Assembly: GCF_902170305.1 (NCBI RefSeq)
Contig: NZ_CABHWW010000033.1
Coordinates: forward strand, 248,001 to 312,000
Direction: 5' to 3'
DNA: 64,000 nucleotides
DNA from: Yersinia alsatica
GTDB lineage: Bacteria; Pseudomonadota; Gammaproteobacteria; Enterobacterales; Enterobacteriaceae
The notes below the pieces were generated by a model. That model did no database searches. It saw only the letters and a list, made by a program, of their open reading frames with translations, and was not told where the DNA came from. A program made the position numbers and the translations under genes. Each line of letters opens with the position of its first letter. Within the stretch, counting starts at the first letter, position 1. Shown in pieces: positions 23,053-34,491 of the stretch.

Positions 23053-24422
23053 GATGCCTTCTCCTGTAACGCACGCACGACATTTTCCATGGCGGCGCTA
23101 CGTGAACCTTTAATTAAAACCGTGATAACCGGATGTTCGAGCAGCAATTCACTCACACGGGCGGCTATTGCGCTCTTATCCTGAAAATGTTCGCCACATC
23201 CGCTCGCGTCACTCAGAGCCTGGCTCAACGTGCCAACACTCAGCACTTTATCGACACCAGCCTGTTTCGCCGCTTCGCCCACCTGACGATGGCAATCGAT
23301 GGCGGTATCGCCCAGTTCAGCCATATCGCCGACCACCATCACCCGGTAGCCCGGCATTTCAGCCAGCACTTGGGCGGCGGCAGTCATCGAACCCACATTG
23401 GCGTTGTAGCTGTCATCCAGCAGCAACTGGCCTGCGGCGAGTTGAATGGGGAATAAGCGGCCCGGTACGGCCTGTAGCTGAGTCAGCCCTTGACGGACGG
23501 CGGCTAAATCAGCCCCAACCGACATGGCTAATGCCGCTGCGGCTAACGCATTGGCAATGTTATGTCGCCCCGGCAGAGGCAATTCAATATCCACAGTGCC
23601 GAAAGGGGAATGCAGAGTGAAATACGTCGTTTGTGGCGTAATACGCACGTCACTGGCATAGAAATCGATATCTTCTGCAGCATGAGGTGAAAAACGCCAG
23701 ACCCGCTTGTTATGCAGTGTTTCCTGCCAATGCGGCCAATCGTGGCTATCAGCATTGATAATTGCGGTGCCGTTAGCTGGCAATCCGGCAAAAATCTCGC
23801 CTTTGGCTTGCGCGACACCGGCCAAGGAGCCAAACCCTTCCAGATGTGCGGCAGACAAATTGTTTACCAAGGCACTTTCTGGGCGGCTTAAATCTGTGGT
23901 GTAGGCAATTTCACCCACATGATTGGCACCCAACTCAATGACTGCAAAGTCATGCTCTGGCGTCAGGCGCAGCAGAGTTAGCGGCACGCCGATGTCATTA
24001 TTGAAGTTACCAGCGGTATACAGCACCTTGCCACATTGGCGCAAAATCGCTGCAACCATTTCTTTTACTGAGGTTTTACCTGATGAGCCGGTTAGTGCGA
24101 CCACGCGAGCGGGCACTTGCTGGCGTACCCAGGCAGCAAACTGCCCCAGCGCCAGACGAGTGTCTTTAACCACTAATTGTGGTGCCCCCACCAGTAAGCG
24201 TTTACTTACCAGCAAAGCTCCGGCCCCGGCGGCAACAGCATCTTCTGCAAAGTCATGACCATCAAAACGCTCGCCTTTCAGCGCGACAAACAAACACCCC
24301 GCAGTGACCTGACGGGTATCAATGGTCACTTCGGTGATATCGACATTATCGCGCGCTTTATCGCCCATAATGTATTCAGCGTTTAACAGCGTGGACAAGA
24401 AATGCAGGGAGACCTTAATCAT
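23046..24422 (-). CDS. murF: UDP-N-acetylmuramoyl-tripeptide--D-alanyl-D-alanine ligase
   Basis: MurF (458 residues) adds the D-Ala-D-Ala dipeptide made by DdlB, completing the pentapeptide. The N-terminal domain recognises the UDP-muramoyl tripeptide; the ATP loop is [19 protein letters not shown], followed by [25 protein letters not shown] and [16 protein letters not shown] terminal [15 protein letters not shown] matches the family. It overlaps murE by four bases. Confidence 0.97.
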   Translation of the reverse strand: MIKVSLHFLSTLLNAEYIMGDKARDNVDITEVTIDTRQVTAGCLFVALKGERFDGHDFAEDAVAAGAGALLVSKRLLVGAPQLVVKDTRLALGQFAAWVRQQVPARVVALTGSSGKTSVKEMVAAILRQCGKVLYTAGNFNNDIGVPLTLLRLTPEHDFAVIELGANHVGEIAYTTDLSRPESALVNNLSAAHLEGFGSLAGVAQAKGEIFAGLPANGTAIINADSHDWPHWQETLHNKRVWRFSPHAAEDIDFYASDVRITPQTTYFTLHSPFGTVDIELPLPGRHNIANALAAAALAMSVGADLAAVRQGLTQLQAVPGRLFPIQLAAGQLLLDDSYNANVGSMTAAAQVLAEMPGYRVMVVGDMAELGDTAIDCHRQVGEAAKQAGVDKVLSVGTLSQALSDASGCGEHFQDKSAIAARVSELLLEHPVITVLIKGSRSAAMENVVRALQEKASC

Positions 24423-25906
24423 GCCATCACCCCCAACAAGCGGGCGACGGTGACACGGTCGGAGTAATCCAGACGGCGGTTACCCACTAATTGATAATCT
24501 TCATGTCCTTTACCCGCGATCACCACAACATCGTCTTCTTTGGCTTGCATAATGGCGCTGGTTACGGCTTCGGCACGGCCATGAATGGCCTGCGCATGCC
24601 CGGCATCCAACAAGCCGCTGAGAATATCAGCCACAATCGCCTGTGGTTCTTCGCTGCGCGGGTTATCGTCGGTGACAACGACATGGTCAGCCAGTTGTTC
24701 CGCGATACCGCCCATAAGTGGGCGCTTACCTTTGTCTCGATCGCCACCGCAACCGAATACGCACCACAGCTGGCCTTTACAATGTAACCGAGCCGCCGCC
24801 AAGGCTTTTTCCAACGCATCTGGGGTGTGGGCATAATCCACCACCACCGTCGGTTTGCCCGGCGCGTTAAACACTTCCATCCGACCACACACCGGCAGCA
24901 ATTGAGGTGCAGCAGCTAACAGCTGTGCCAGCGGGTAACCGAGTGAAAGCAATGTTGACAGTGCCACCAACAGATTACTGACGTTGAATGCCCCCATCAG
25001 GCGGCTTTCTAACTGACCTTGGCCCCAGCTTGAATCAAAGGAGATGCTGGCACCGTTGTCGTGATAGTCAACATGGGTGGCAGATAACCACGGGCCGTTC
25101 CAGCCAGCGGGAATGTTGTTTTCCATACTGACGGCAACGGCTTGCGGCAACTGGCTCAACCAGCGGCGGCCCACTTCGTCATCAGCATTAATAATTTTGT
25201 GTTCGGATTGATGGGTAGAGAACAGTAGCCATTTCGCAGCTTCGTAACTCGCCATATTACCGTGGTAATCCAGATGGTCGCGGCTCAAGTTAGTGAACAC
25301 TGCGGCAGCAAACGGCAATGCAGCAACACGGTTTTGAATCAAACCGTGGGAAGAAACTTCCATCGCCGCGAAAGTGGCACCTTGGCCCACCAGATTTCGC
25401 AATAAATGCTGGATATCCACGGCTGAGCCAGTGGTATTTTCTGTCGGAATAACTTGCCCTAACAAACCATTACCCACAGTACCCATCACCGCACTGGTTT
25501 CGCCCAGCACCTGAGCCCACTGCGCCAACAGTTGGGTAGTGGTGGTTTTGCCGTTAGTTCCGGTCACGCCAACTAAACGTAATGCGGCACCCGGCTGATG
25601 GTAAAACTGCCCCGCCAGCTTAGATAAGTGCTGATTCAAATTACGCAGATAAATAACAGGAACACCATGCATCTCGACCATGCTGGCATCAGGTGCTACA
25701 CCGTCAGCTTCAGCAACCACCGCCGCTACACCTTGTGCGATGGCTTGCGGAATATAACGACGCCCATCCGTCTGGTGGCCAACAACAGCGACAAACAAAT
25801 CCCCGGCAGCGGCAACACGGCTGTCTAATGTCATTTCCCGTAGCGCACGCTCCGGGACGTCTAGCCCCCAAGGAGCGAGTAAGTCGCGCAAGTTACGATC
25901 TGCCAC
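24419..25906 (-). CDS. murE: UDP-MurNAc-L-Ala-D-Glu--meso-diaminopimelate ligase
   Basis: MurE (495 residues) adds the third residue of the stem peptide. [19 protein letters not shown] is the ATP loop and DNPRSEEP is the motif that selects meso-diaminopimelate rather than lysine, as expected for a Gram-negative wall. [15 protein letters not shown] and the C-terminal [11 protein letters not shown] are also present. It overlaps the ftsI 3' end by 14 bases. Confidence 0.97.
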   Translation of the reverse strand: MADRNLRDLLAPWGLDVPERALREMTLDSRVAAAGDLFVAVVGHQTDGRRYIPQAIAQGVAAVVAEADGVAPDASMVEMHGVPVIYLRNLNQHLSKLAGQFYHQPGAALRLVGVTGTNGKTTTTQLLAQWAQVLGETSAVMGTVGNGLLGQVIPTENTTGSAVDIQHLLRNLVGQGATFAAMEVSSHGLIQNRVAALPFAAAVFTNLSRDHLDYHGNMASYEAAKWLLFSTHQSEHKIINADDEVGRRWLSQLPQAVAVSMENNIPAGWNGPWLSATHVDYHDNGASISFDSSWGQGQLESRLMGAFNVSNLLVALSTLLSLGYPLAQLLAAAPQLLPVCGRMEVFNAPGKPTVVVDYAHTPDALEKALAAARLHCKGQLWCVFGCGGDRDKGKRPLMGGIAEQLADHVVVTDDNPRSEEPQAIVADILSGLLDAGHAQAIHGRAEAVTSAIMQAKEDDVVVIAGKGHEDYQLVGNRRLDYSDRVTVARLLGVMA

Positions 25907-27656
25907 CTGAACCCTCTTTTGTATTAATCACTAATTCGCTTTTATCACCAGTGGGTAATGCATCTGGCTCAATGTTCATGGTGCGCAATACGCCGCCCAT
26001 GATGGCACCGAACACCGGTGCAGAAACCGCACCACCGTAATATTTCCCTGCCTGCGGGTCATTGATGACCACAACCAGAGCAAATCTAGGGTTACTCGCG
26101 GGCGCTACGCCGGCGGTGTAAGCGAGGTATCGGTCCATGTATTTACCATCTGGCCCGACTTTTTTGGCGGTACCGGTTTTGATGGCAATCCGGTAGCCTT
26201 TAATGGCAGCTTTGGTGCCCCCGCCGCCAGGTAATGCCACGCTTTCCATCATGTGAACCACGGTGCGTACCAGCGGTTCAGGGAAGACGCGTTCACCGGC
26301 CACTGGCGGGTCAACTTTGGTTATCGACAGCGGGCGATAAATCCCCATGCTGCCGATGGTTGCATAGACTCGCGCTAGTTGTAACGGCGTTACCATTAGC
26401 CCGTAGCCGAAAGAGAAGGTGGCCCTCTCTATGTCAGACCACCGTTGTTTTTTAGGATATAAGCCACTGCTTTCTCCGACCAACCCCAAATTGGTCGCTT
26501 TCCCAAACCCAAACCTTGAGTAAGTATCTACCAAGGCTGAGGATGGCATCGCTAACGCCAGCTTAGAAACACCGACGTTACTCGACTTCTGCAAGATCCC
26601 GGTCACGGATAGCTCTGCGTAACGGGCCACGTCTTTAATTTGGTGACCGTTAACAAAGTACGGCAAGGTATTCAGCACGCTGTTTTCTTTCACTACGCCA
26701 TGCTGCAATGCCGTCATCACTACCATTGGCTTAACTGTCGAGCCGGGTTCAAAAATATCGGTTATCGCCCGGTTACGCATTGCATCTTTCGGCGTACCGG
26801 TTAAGTTATTCGGGTTGTAAGACGGGCTGTTCGCCATCGCCAGCACTTCGCCGGTATTAACATCGACCAGCACCGCAGTACCCGACTCAGCCTTGTTGAA
26901 GGCCACGGCATTGTTCAGCTCGCGATATACCAGCGCCTGTAAGCGCTCATCGACGCTCAACACCAGATTGTGCGCCGCCTGACTGTCTACCGAGGAGATA
27001 TCCTCAATGACGCGGCCATAGCGGTCTTTACGTACCGTACGCTCGCCAGGTTGGCCGGTGAGCCAGCGATCAAAGCTTTTCTCAACGCCTTCAATACCTT
27101 GGCTATCAATGTTGGTCACACCGATGATGTGCGCCATCACCTGACCTGCCGGATAGTAACGGCGGGATTCCTGACGCAAATAGATACCGGGTAATTTCAG
27201 CTTGTGGATGTAGTCGCCAATCGCGGGGTTAACCTGACGAGCCAGATAAACAAAGCGCCCTTTTGGATTGGCATTAATGCGAGTGGCTAATTGATCAAGT
27301 GGGATTTCCAGAGCATCAGACAGGGCTTTCCAGCGAGTATCGAGCGTAATTCCACCGCGTTCGGTTAACTCTTTCGGGTCGGCCCAGACCGCGTTAACCG
27401 GAACACTGACAGCCAAAGGTCGGCCGGAGCGGTCACTTATCATGCCACGAGCCGTTGGCACTTCCTGTACCCGCAGTGAGCGCATATCGCCCTCACGCAC
27501 CAGTCTATCGGGGTTAATTACTTGCAGATAGGCGGTACGCAGCATCAACCCGACCAATGCCAGCAAAATACAGCCGCACAGCAACGCAAAACGCCAGCTG
27601 ATAAAGCTGGCTTGTTCTTCCTGGCGCTTTAACTTCCCGGGGCGCGCTGCTTTCAT
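25893..27656 (-). CDS. ftsI: Septal peptidoglycan transpeptidase FtsI (PBP3)
   Basis: A 587-residue bitopic class B penicillin-binding protein that cross-links septal peptidoglycan with FtsW. A cytosolic basic N-terminus precedes one membrane helix (about residues 22-41). The periplasmic pedestal domain is followed by the transpeptidase domain with catalytic Ser306 in STVKPM, SSN in [10 protein letters not shown], and [22 protein letters not shown] is in the pedestal. It is the usual target of aztreonam-type beta-lactams. It follows ftsL by 60 bases. Confidence 0.97.
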   Translation of the reverse strand: MKAARPGKLKRQEEQASFISWRFALLCGCILLALVGLMLRTAYLQVINPDRLVREGDMRSLRVQEVPTARGMISDRSGRPLAVSVPVNAVWADPKELTERGGITLDTRWKALSDALEIPLDQLATRINANPKGRFVYLARQVNPAIGDYIHKLKLPGIYLRQESRRYYPAGQVMAHIIGVTNIDSQGIEGVEKSFDRWLTGQPGERTVRKDRYGRVIEDISSVDSQAAHNLVLSVDERLQALVYRELNNAVAFNKAESGTAVLVDVNTGEVLAMANSPSYNPNNLTGTPKDAMRNRAITDIFEPGSTVKPMVVMTALQHGVVKENSVLNTLPYFVNGHQIKDVARYAELSVTGILQKSSNVGVSKLALAMPSSALVDTYSRFGFGKATNLGLVGESSGLYPKKQRWSDIERATFSFGYGLMVTPLQLARVYATIGSMGIYRPLSITKVDPPVAGERVFPEPLVRTVVHMMESVALPGGGGTKAAIKGYRIAIKTGTAKKVGPDGKYMDRYLAYTAGVAPASNPRFALVVVINDPQAGKYYGGAVSAPVFGAIMGGVLRTMNIEPDALPTGDKSELVINTKEGSGGRS

Positions 27657-27716
27657 GCGTTACCTTGGCTACTACGAGTCATGGTGGCGACAAATTCCTT
27701 TATTTATTAGAAAAAC

Positions 27717-28037
27717 CTATTGTTGAACCACAATATTTTCTTGTGACGGATCAACATGTTGCATTTTCAGCTTGTCGGTTGCGATACTTTCGACACGGCT
27801 GTGGTCACCCAAGGCGTTTTCTTCCAGAATCAAGTTGCGCCATTCAATATCCAGCGCATCTCGCTCCAGCACTAACTGCTCACGCTCTGCGGTCAGCAAA
27901 CGCGTCCGGTGGGCGGTGGTCACAACAAAAATGGCAGACACCAACACCGCAGTCAGTAAAATCAATGGGATCTTCGCGTTACGGAGCAAATCCCCGCCGA
28001 TGACCCCAACCAGACCGTGGCGTTCGTTGCCTATCAC
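27717..28037 (-). CDS. ftsL: Cell division protein FtsL
   Basis: A 106-residue bitopic protein that forms the FtsQLB complex and relays activation to FtsWI. A short cytosolic segment precedes one membrane helix (about residues 23-42), then a periplasmic coiled coil ([20 protein letters not shown]) and the conserved tail [19 protein letters not shown]. The N-terminus is about 15 residues shorter than in E. coli. Its start overlaps the rsmH stop by four bases. Confidence 0.95.
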   Translation of the reverse strand: MIGNERHGLVGVIGGDLLRNAKIPLILLTAVLVSAIFVVTTAHRTRLLTAEREQLVLERDALDIEWRNLILEENALGDHSRVESIATDKLKMQHVDPSQENIVVQQ

Positions 28038-28996
28038 GCTTTAATCCTCTCGGCAAAACGTAATACTGAGCTACGCGCTCGTGGGTTTTCAGCAACTTCG
28101 GCATCCGGCGGCATCATCTTGCCGACAGATTTCAAGCTGCGCCCGCCCATGTTACGTAACTGTGCTTCCGTCAATGGCAGCCCTGCTGGAACCTGTGGCC
28201 CCCGGCTGTGATGACGAATAAAGTTTTTCACAATGCGGTCTTCAAGAGAGTGGAAGCTGATGACAGACAAACGGCCTTCAGGTGCCAGAACCTCAAGTGC
28301 ACCATCAAGTGCGCGCTCTATCTCTTCTAATTCACTGTTGATATAGATGCGGATAGCCTGGAAGCTTCGCGTTGCCGGATGCTTATGCTTTTCACGGAAT
28401 GGGCTGGCATTGGCGATCAAATCAGCCAATTCTTTGGTGCGCGTCATCGGCTGCGTGAGGTTACGCTCAACAATGGCCTTAGCTAGACGCTTGGCAAAAC
28501 GCTCTTCACCAAAGGTTTTCAGCACCCACGCGATATCATCGGCGCTGGCTTTCATTAGCCAGTCGGCAGCAGATAATCCACGAGTAGGGTCCATCCGCAT
28601 ATCCAATGGCCCGTCGCGCATGAAAGAAAAACCGCGCTCGGGATCATCCAATTGAGGAGATGAAACACCCAGATCCAGCAGCACACCATCGATGCGACCA
28701 ACTAAATCCAACTCCCGCACATAATGCGCCAAATCAGAAAAGGGGCCGTGTACGATAGAGAAACGTGGATCTGTAATAGATTTTGCAGCTTCAATAGCTT
28801 GTGGATCACGATCAATTGCTATCAGGCGCCCTTCTGGCCCAAGTTGGGACAAAATCAGACGCGAGTGGCCACCACGGCCAAAAGTTCCGTCAATATAGAT
28901 GCCGTTATCACGGATGTTCAGGCCGTTAACCGCCTCATCCAGTAATACGCTTGTGTGTTTGTAGTTGTTCTCAACCACGTTTTTGTTATCTACCAT
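28034..28996 (-). CDS. rsmH: 16S rRNA (cytosine(1402)-N(4))-methyltransferase RsmH
   Basis: RsmH (formerly MraW, 320 residues) makes the N4-methyl group of m4Cm1402 in the 16S rRNA decoding centre. The SAM-binding region includes [15 protein letters not shown] and [14 protein letters not shown], followed by [21 protein letters not shown] and the C-terminal [17 protein letters not shown]. It is the second gene of the dcw cluster, two bases after mraZ. Confidence 0.97.
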   Translation of the reverse strand: MVDNKNVVENNYKHTSVLLDEAVNGLNIRDNGIYIDGTFGRGGHSRLILSQLGPEGRLIAIDRDPQAIEAAKSITDPRFSIVHGPFSDLAHYVRELDLVGRIDGVLLDLGVSSPQLDDPERGFSFMRDGPLDMRMDPTRGLSAADWLMKASADDIAWVLKTFGEERFAKRLAKAIVERNLTQPMTRTKELADLIANASPFREKHKHPATRSFQAIRIYINSELEEIERALDGALEVLAPEGRLSVISFHSLEDRIVKNFIRHHSRGPQVPAGLPLTEAQLRNMGGRSLKSVGKMMPPDAEVAENPRARSSVLRFAERIKA

Positions 28997-28998
28997 GC

Positions 28999-29457
28999 TT
29001 ATAGCGATAAGTCCTGTAGCCGCTCAGATAAAGGTTCCTGAGTGGACTGTTCTGCGTCAATGTCATCCTTGACTTGTTGATACCAGGTCTGTTCATCCCA
29101 CAGTTCAAACTTATTGAACTGCCCAACCAGCATCACTTCTTTATTCAGCCCGGCGTGTTGACGCAATGTCCCTGCAATCAGTAAGCGCCCGGCACCATCC
29201 ATCTGACATTCACTGGCATGCCCTAACAGCAAACGCTGAACTCGACGTTCAGCTGGGTTCATGCTCGACAGCTTGGATAGTTTTTGTTCAATGATTTCCC
29301 ATTCAGGGAGTGGATAAAGCAACAGGCATGGTTGGTGAAGGTCTATGGTACAGACCATCTGGCCTTGCGATTCCTCGTTCAGCAAATCCCGATAACGGGT
29401 AGGTACGGCAAGCCGCCCTTTGCTGTCGAGGTTAACCATCGTTGCCCCACGAAACAT
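28999..29457 (-). CDS. mraZ: Transcriptional regulator MraZ
   Basis: MraZ (152 residues) is an AbrB-fold DNA-binding protein with two SpoVT/AbrB-like repeats: [23 protein letters not shown] at the start and [18 protein letters not shown] in the second half, each with the DxxGR signature. In E. coli it forms a ring oligomer and represses its own dcw operon by binding TGGGN repeats. Matching boxes lie immediately upstream here, supporting autoregulation. It is the first gene of the cluster. Confidence 0.97.
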   Translation of the reverse strand: MFRGATMVNLDSKGRLAVPTRYRDLLNEESQGQMVCTIDLHQPCLLLYPLPEWEIIEQKLSKLSSMNPAERRVQRLLLGHASECQMDGAGRLLIAGTLRQHAGLNKEVMLVGQFNKFELWDEQTWYQQVKDDIDAEQSTQEPLSERLQDLSL

Positions 29458-29477
29458 GACTGAGTTACCCCTTCATG

Positions 29478-29510
29478 ACCCAATTCGCCACTTTACCCCA
29501 CAAATCCCCA
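29478..29510 (-). promoter_or_regulatory. MraZ operator (TGGGN boxes)
   Basis: Read on the minus strand, TGGGG, TGGGG and TGGCG recur with five-base spacers (29506-29510, 29496-29500, 29486-29490), followed by TGGGT at 29478-29482. This matches the TGGGN repeat array bound by MraZ in E. coli, and the boxes lie between the promoter and the mraZ start. Confidence 0.85.
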
Positions 29511-29518
29511 CATTAAAG

Positions 29519-29548
29519 AGTTTACGGATGGTATGAAAACCTTGTCAA
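29519..29548 (-). promoter_or_regulatory. Putative sigma-70 promoter of the dcw cluster
   Basis: On the minus strand TTGACA (29548-29543) and TAAACT (29524-29519) are separated by 18 bases. Transcription would begin near 29512, just before the MraZ boxes. The layout agrees with the E. coli mra promoter. Confidence 0.8.
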
Positions 29549-30382
29549 GCCAGAGCGGATGCGCTTTGACAATATTTATGGGCCGTTTTTGAGATATATC
29601 TCGTATAAGGGGCTATTTTCGTGGTTGAAATAGAAATTAACGTCATGATAAACGGGCTATTTTTCCGCCAGTAATTCCAGCTACTTAAATAAATAATAAA
29701 TTGTCAATTAATTGACCCATTATTTCCTTCTGCAAGGAATGTCTCATTTTTAGTATGAAAATCGTACGGTTCAAAATTAGACGCCTTGGGCACAAAACCC
29801 GTGGCAACTGGCGTTTCCTAGGGAAAAGCAGAGGATAACGACCACAAAAACCACGGCAACACAATAATACCCTTGGGAACAATGAGTGTTACTGGTGGGG
29901 CATTTTACTTCAATTATCCAGTTGGGATTAATCTATTTTGAAATAAATTATTGATGCATATTTCCGAGCATCACTGAAATATGAATATCTTCAGACAGAT
30001 AAATCTTAAATTAGGAAAATACTTCAAATTAGTATTTTTCTTACCTGTTATTTTAAATTTGGCTTAAGTGGAGAGGCGCTTCTGAGTGAGAATACAAGAA
30101 AACATAACTCTATGTTTTTAAATAAAAAACACTTGAATGACCATTTAAAAAACCACGAAAAGCTCAATTCCTCGCAGTACAAAGTATAAAAATCAGGCAA
30201 ATGTTAAAAATAAAAATTTTAAGCTGGTTATATTACAAACAATAGCACTGTAGACTACACAAAAAGCAAAATCACAACACAATCACCTGCAAGTTAAATG
30301 ATGAGCAATACATAAACCCTACCATTAATTTCACTGGTAGGCGGTTTAACAGATTTTTCCCCCAAGTAGGGAGTTAATGACA
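29549..30382. other. AT-rich gene-free region between mraZ and alaE
   Basis: About 830 bases with no ORF that resembles a gene; a 65-codon minus-strand frame (29685-29882) has no recognisable features. The region includes a perfect palindrome GAGATATATCTC at 29591-29602 and a 7-bp hairpin CCTACCA/TGGTAGG at 30318-30341 in the probable alaE leader. From about 29900 it is strongly AT-rich with A and T tracts. Confidence 0.6.
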
Positions 30383-30823
30383 ATGTTTTCAACTGGGTCC
30401 CGTCTGCGTAGTGCCGCAGCCGATACTTTTGCGCTCGTGGTGTATTGTTTTGTCATCGGCATGCTAATTGAAATAGTGATCTCTGGAATGACATTCCAAC
30501 AGTCGCTCTCTTCTCGGCTGGTCTCAATTCCAGTCAACATCCTGATTGCCTGGCCTTACGGTGTGTATCGGGATGCATTCATCCGTGTTGCCCAGCGCCA
30601 TGCGGGTGAGCATTTTTGGGCGAAGAATCTGGCCGACTTACTGGCTTATGTCACTTTTCAGTCGCCAGTCTATGCCATGATTTTATGGTCTGTCGGGGCT
30701 GACATAGAACAAATAACCACCGCAGTCGCCAGCAATGCCTTGGTTTCAATGGCAATGGGCGTGGCTTATGGTTACTTTTTGGAATATTGCCGCAGACTGT
30801 TCCGTGTTGCAGGCTATGTCTGA
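30383..30823 (+). CDS. alaE: L-alanine exporter AlaE
   Basis: A 146-residue inner-membrane protein with about four hydrophobic helices, matching AlaE (formerly YgaW), which exports L-alanine in exchange for protons. Shared segments include the N-terminal [51 protein letters not shown] and the terminal [12 protein letters not shown]. Of two ATGs six bases apart, the second is nine bases after AGGGAG and begins MFS as in E. coli, so it is preferred. In E. coli alaE is elsewhere, so its place between the dcw cluster and cra is a Yersinia-type arrangement. Confidence 0.92.
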   Translation: MFSTGSRLRSAAADTFALVVYCFVIGMLIEIVISGMTFQQSLSSRLVSIPVNILIAWPYGVYRDAFIRVAQRHAGEHFWAKNLADLLAYVTFQSPVYAMILWSVGADIEQITTAVASNALVSMAMGVAYGYFLEYCRRLFRVAGYV

Positions 30824-30873
30824 TAAACCCGCCATCTTTGTATGAGGGAACGAAAATTTAGCCAGACCAAAAC

Positions 30874-30900
30874 AATCAGGGCGCACTAAGCGCCCTGATT
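30874..30900. terminator. Bidirectional intrinsic terminator between alaE and cra
   Basis: An 11-bp perfect stem, AATCAGGGCGC and GCGCCCTGATT, with loop ACTAA, lies between the convergent alaE and cra genes. Short T- or A-rich flanks allow function on either strand. Confidence 0.85.
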
Positions 30901-30923
30901 CATTATGAACCACGTTTTACTGT

Positions 30924-31928
30924 CTATTTACGGCTTAAGCTACCGCGGCGGAACAGATTACGCCGAATTCGAGTTAGCCCCGGTTTCGGCTTATGCGGCT
31001 CATCCAGGCTAGCTAATACCAGCTCCAGCACACGTTCGGCGACATCCCGGTGACGTTGCGCTACAGCCAGCACTGGGCACTCAAGGAAATCCAACAGTTC
31101 GTTATCACCAAAAGTGGCAATCGCCAGATTACTCGGCAGACGCCCATTCTGTTTTAAAGTGACATCCATAACGCCCTGTAAGAGCTGGAATGAAGTGGTA
31201 AACAATGCCTGCGGCATTGGATGAGTCTTCAACCATTCGGCGAACAGTGCACCGGCAGCTTCGCGCTCATAGCTATTGGCATACAGATAATCCACTTTAC
31301 GTGGATCATCTTTCCACGCTTCACGGAACCCCATCTCTCGCAAGAAGCTAACTGACAGTTCGGGCAATGCCCCCAGATACAATACGGACTCCGCAGGGAA
31401 AGAACGTAGCTCTTGTGCCAACATCAGGGCATCTTCTTGATCCGCCCCGACGACGCTAATGAAATGCTCCCGATCAAGCGCACGATCCAAGGCAATGATT
31501 GGTAACGGATCATTGGCCCAGCGCTGGTAGAAAGGGTGCTCTGGCGGCAAGGCCGTAGAAACAATAATGGCGTCGACCTGGCGCTGCAACAAGTGCTCAA
31601 TACAGCGCATTTCATTATCTGGCTGATCTTCGGAACAGGCGATCAGCAGCTGGTAGCCACGCTGGCGAGCCTGACGCTCCAGATAATTAGCAATGCGGGT
31701 GTAGCTGGTATTTTCCAGATCGGGGATCACCAAACCGATCGAGCGAGTTCTACCCGCGCGCAGTCCTGCCGCAACAGCATTTGGGTGATAGTTATGTTCC
31801 CTGACAACCGCCATAACTTTGTCGACTGTTTTATCGCTGACCCGGTACTGTTTCGCTTTGCCATTAATGACATAACTGGCCGTGGTGCGCGAAACGCCCG
31901 CAAGACGCGCGATTTCATCCAGTTTCAC
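30924..31928 (-). CDS. cra: Catabolite repressor-activator Cra (FruR)
   Basis: Cra (334 residues) is a LacI-family regulator that represses glycolytic and activates gluconeogenic genes, and is released from DNA by fructose phosphates. The N-terminal helix-turn-helix [20 protein letters not shown], followed by the hinge helix ([16 protein letters not shown]), leads into the periplasmic-binding-protein-like effector domain. Length and sequence match E. coli Cra. The E. coli order ilvIH-cra-mraZ is kept, except that alaE is inserted and an ERIC element lies between cra and ilvH. Confidence 0.96.
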   Translation of the reverse strand: MKLDEIARLAGVSRTTASYVINGKAKQYRVSDKTVDKVMAVVREHNYHPNAVAAGLRAGRTRSIGLVIPDLENTSYTRIANYLERQARQRGYQLLIACSEDQPDNEMRCIEHLLQRQVDAIIVSTALPPEHPFYQRWANDPLPIIALDRALDREHFISVVGADQEDALMLAQELRSFPAESVLYLGALPELSVSFLREMGFREAWKDDPRKVDYLYANSYEREAAGALFAEWLKTHPMPQALFTTSFQLLQGVMDVTLKQNGRLPSNLAIATFGDNELLDFLECPVLAVAQRHRDVAERVLELVLASLDEPHKPKPGLTRIRRNLFRRGSLSRK

Positions 31929-31980
31929 ATTATCCCCTTATAAACCTGAAAAAATGATGTTGTAGGCTAGAGCAACTGAC

Positions 31981-32106
31981 ATACCGAATAAACTTCATGG
32001 CACAAACTGGCGGCAAACGAGAAACCCCCGATGAACTTACTTAAGTAAGTCATTCAGGTGACCGCGAGCAACCAACCCATCAGCAACTTGAAAAATGTCG
32101 GTATAG
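31981..32106. repeat. ERIC element between ilvH and cra
   Basis: A 126-base imperfect palindrome with ends ATACCGA and TCGGTAT and the central ERIC core GAACTTACTTAAGTAAGTCA. Both length and core agree with enterobacterial repetitive intergenic consensus elements. It lies about 50 bases upstream of cra. Confidence 0.85.
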
Positions 32107-32200
32107 ACATAGTTTAACCATGGATATGATCTAACAGCAGAACTCACTATTGAGCAACCGCTTTAACCGCCATATAACGCTATACAGGTTAAAAAATAAG

Positions 32201-32229
32201 AAAAAAAAAGCTCAGCATGCCTGCTGAGC
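32201..32229 (-). terminator. Intrinsic terminator of ilvIH
   Basis: On the minus strand GCTCAGCA and TGCTGAGC form an 8-bp perfect stem with loop GGCA, followed by nine T residues. It lies about 40 bases after the ilvH stop. Confidence 0.92.
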
Positions 32230-32266
32230 CTAATAATTGGAGATTAGTCAGTATTAATCACCGCGA

Positions 32267-32761
32267 TTAACGCATGATTTTGTCACCACGAGAGACACCG
32301 ACAATACCGGAGCGCGCAACCTCGACAATTTCGGCGACTTCCCGCACGGCATTTAAGAATGCATCCAGTTTGTCACTGGTACCGGCAAGTTGGACGGTAT
32401 AAAGCGTGGCGGTAACATCGACAATCTGCCCACGGAAGATCTCGGCGCAGCGCTTCACTTCTTCACGCCCGTAACCACTGGCTTGCAATTTCACCAGCAT
32501 GATTTCGCGCTCAACATGTGAGCCGGAAACCAACTCGCTGACACGTAAGACATCCACCAGCTTATGCAGCTGTTTTTCAATCTGTTCCAGAACTTTGGCG
32601 TCACCCACGGTTTGAATAGTCATGCGAGACAGCGTTGGATCGTCGGTCGGGGCAACCGTCAAACTTTCAATGTTATAACCGCGCTGAGAAAACAGGCCCA
32701 CCACTCTTGATAAGGCACCTGATTCGTTTTCCAGCAGAACTGATAAAATCCGGCGGCGCAT
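32267..32761 (-). CDS. ilvH: Acetolactate synthase III regulatory subunit
   Basis: IlvH (164 residues) binds IlvI and confers valine feedback inhibition on acetohydroxyacid synthase III, the first common step of valine, leucine and isoleucine synthesis. The N-terminal ACT domain ([19 protein letters not shown], then [13 protein letters not shown]) holds the valine site. The C-terminal half ([20 protein letters not shown]) is the catalytic-subunit activation domain. It begins two bases after ilvI. Confidence 0.97.
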   Translation of the reverse strand: MRRRILSVLLENESGALSRVVGLFSQRGYNIESLTVAPTDDPTLSRMTIQTVGDAKVLEQIEKQLHKLVDVLRVSELVSGSHVEREIMLVKLQASGYGREEVKRCAEIFRGQIVDVTATLYTVQLAGTSDKLDAFLNAVREVAEIVEVARSGIVGVSRGDKIMR

Positions 32762-32763
32762 AA

Positions 32764-34491
32764 TTATGTCCTCTCCGTTTTACTAAGCCACATTTCGTCC
32801 ATGCCACCACCGCGAATCTGCATCGGGTAAACATGCTCGGTTTCATCGACAGTCACATCTACAAATACCAGACGATTAGTCTCGGATAATTGCGTCAGTG
32901 CCTCGGCGAGTTTGCTTTCCAGCTCATCCGGCGTGCGAATCGAAACACCAATATGACCATAGGCTTCTGCCAATTTGACGAAATCAGGTAGAGAATCCAT
33001 GTAAGACTGTGAATGTCGGCCAGAATAGATCATATCCTGCCACTGCTTCACCATACCGAGATAACGGTTATTCAGGTTCAGAACCAATACCGGCAGGTTA
33101 TATTGCAGAGCGGTAGATAATTCCTGGATATTCATCTGGATGCTGCCATCCCCAGTGACACAAACCACAGTTTCATCTGGGAGAGCCAATTTCACGCCCA
33201 AAGCAGCCGGTAAACCAAAGCCCATAGTGCCAAGGCCGCCTGAATTGATCCAACGGCGCGGTTTATCAAATGGATAATAGAGTGCCGCGAACATTTGGTG
33301 TTGGCCAACATCCGAGGTGACGTAGGCATCACCTTTGGTCAGGCGGTGCAGTGTTTCAATCACCGCTTGTGGTTTGATTTTGCCACTGTCTTTGCCATAG
33401 CTCAGGCAATCACGGGCGCGCCACAGTTCAATGGATTGCCACCAGTCGCGCAAGCTATCAAAATCTTGTACGCAATCAATTTGCGACAGCAGATCCAGCA
33501 TCTGCGTCAATACTTGTTTGGCATCGCCAACAATCGGGATATCCGCAGTGACGGTTTTGGAGATTGACGTTGGGTCGATATCAATGTGCAACACGGTCGC
33601 ATCTGGGCAATATTTCGCCAGATTATTGGTGGTGCGATCATCGAAACGCACTCCAACAGCGAAAATAAGATCCGTATTATGCATGGCCATATTGGCTTCA
33701 AACGTCCCATGCATGCCCAACATGCCCACACTTTGGCGATGTGTTCCGGGGAAAGCACCCAATCCCATCAGAGAACTGGTAACGGGTAAATTCAGCTTCT
33801 CAGCCAGTATCAGTAACTCTTCATGACAGGCCGAGTTAATCGCCCCACCACCGACATACATAATGGGCCTTTTGGCGGCCAGAATGGTTTGCAATGCGCG
33901 TTTGATCTGCCCGCGATGGCCTTGCACCGTCGGATTATAAGAGCGCAAGCTAACCTGCTCAGGATAGGCATAAGGCATTTTTACTGCAGGGCCAACAATA
34001 TCTTTTGGCAGGTCGATAACCACCGGGCCCGGACGCCCCGTAGAGGCCAGATAGAAAGCTTTTTTCAATACGGTTGGAATATCTTCGGTACGTTTGACCA
34101 GAAAACTGTGTTTGACGACCGGGCGGGAGATCCCCACCATGTCACACTCCTGGAAAGCATCGTAACCAATCAGTGAGCTCGGCACCTGGCCAGAAAGCAC
34201 CACCATCGGCACTGAATCCATATAGGCCGTGGCAATACCGGTAATCGCATTGGTTGCACCGGGGCCAGATGTCACCAGCACCACGCCAACTTCACCAGTA
34301 GCTCGCGCATAACCATCGGCCATGTGAACCGCACCTTGTTCGTGGCGCACCAGCACGTGATCGATGCCTCCGACCGTGTGCAGGGCATCGTAGATATCAA
34401 GTACGGCCCCGCCGGGATAACCGAATACATGCTTAACGCCCTGATCGATTAACGATCGGACAACCATCTCGGCTCCTGACAACATCTCCAT
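32764..34491 (-). CDS. ilvI: Acetolactate synthase III catalytic subunit
   Basis: IlvI (575 residues) is the thiamine-diphosphate and FAD-dependent catalytic subunit condensing pyruvate with pyruvate or 2-oxobutyrate. The catalytic Glu sits in [20 protein letters not shown], the FAD domain in the middle, and the ThDP-Mg site in [20 protein letters not shown] ... [13 protein letters not shown]. The ATG at 34491 ([14 protein letters not shown]) has GGAGG eight bases upstream and matches E. coli; longer frames to 34566 do not. In relatives Lrp activates ilvIH and leucine modulates it. Confidence 0.97.
   Translation of the reverse strand: MEMLSGAEMVVRSLIDQGVKHVFGYPGGAVLDIYDALHTVGGIDHVLVRHEQGAVHMADGYARATGEVGVVLVTSGPGATNAITGIATAYMDSVPMVVLSGQVPSSLIGYDAFQECDMVGISRPVVKHSFLVKRTEDIPTVLKKAFYLASTGRPGPVVIDLPKDIVGPAVKMPYAYPEQVSLRSYNPTVQGHRGQIKRALQTILAAKRPIMYVGGGAINSACHEELLILAEKLNLPVTSSLMGLGAFPGTHRQSVGMLGMHGTFEANMAMHNTDLIFAVGVRFDDRTTNNLAKYCPDATVLHIDIDPTSISKTVTADIPIVGDAKQVLTQMLDLLSQIDCVQDFDSLRDWWQSIELWRARDCLSYGKDSGKIKPQAVIETLHRLTKGDAYVTSDVGQHQMFAALYYPFDKPRRWINSGGLGTMGFGLPAALGVKLALPDETVVCVTGDGSIQMNIQELSTALQYNLPVLVLNLNNRYLGMVKQWQDMIYSGRHSQSYMDSLPDFVKLAEAYGHIGVSIRTPDELESKLAEALTQLSETNRLVFVDVTVDETEHVYPMQIRGGGMDEMWLSKTERT

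Noticed and set aside
29685-29882. 65-codon minus-strand frame upstream of mraZ
   Set aside because: Composition is skewed by local Cys/Arg/Phe-rich low complexity, and it has no plausible start context.
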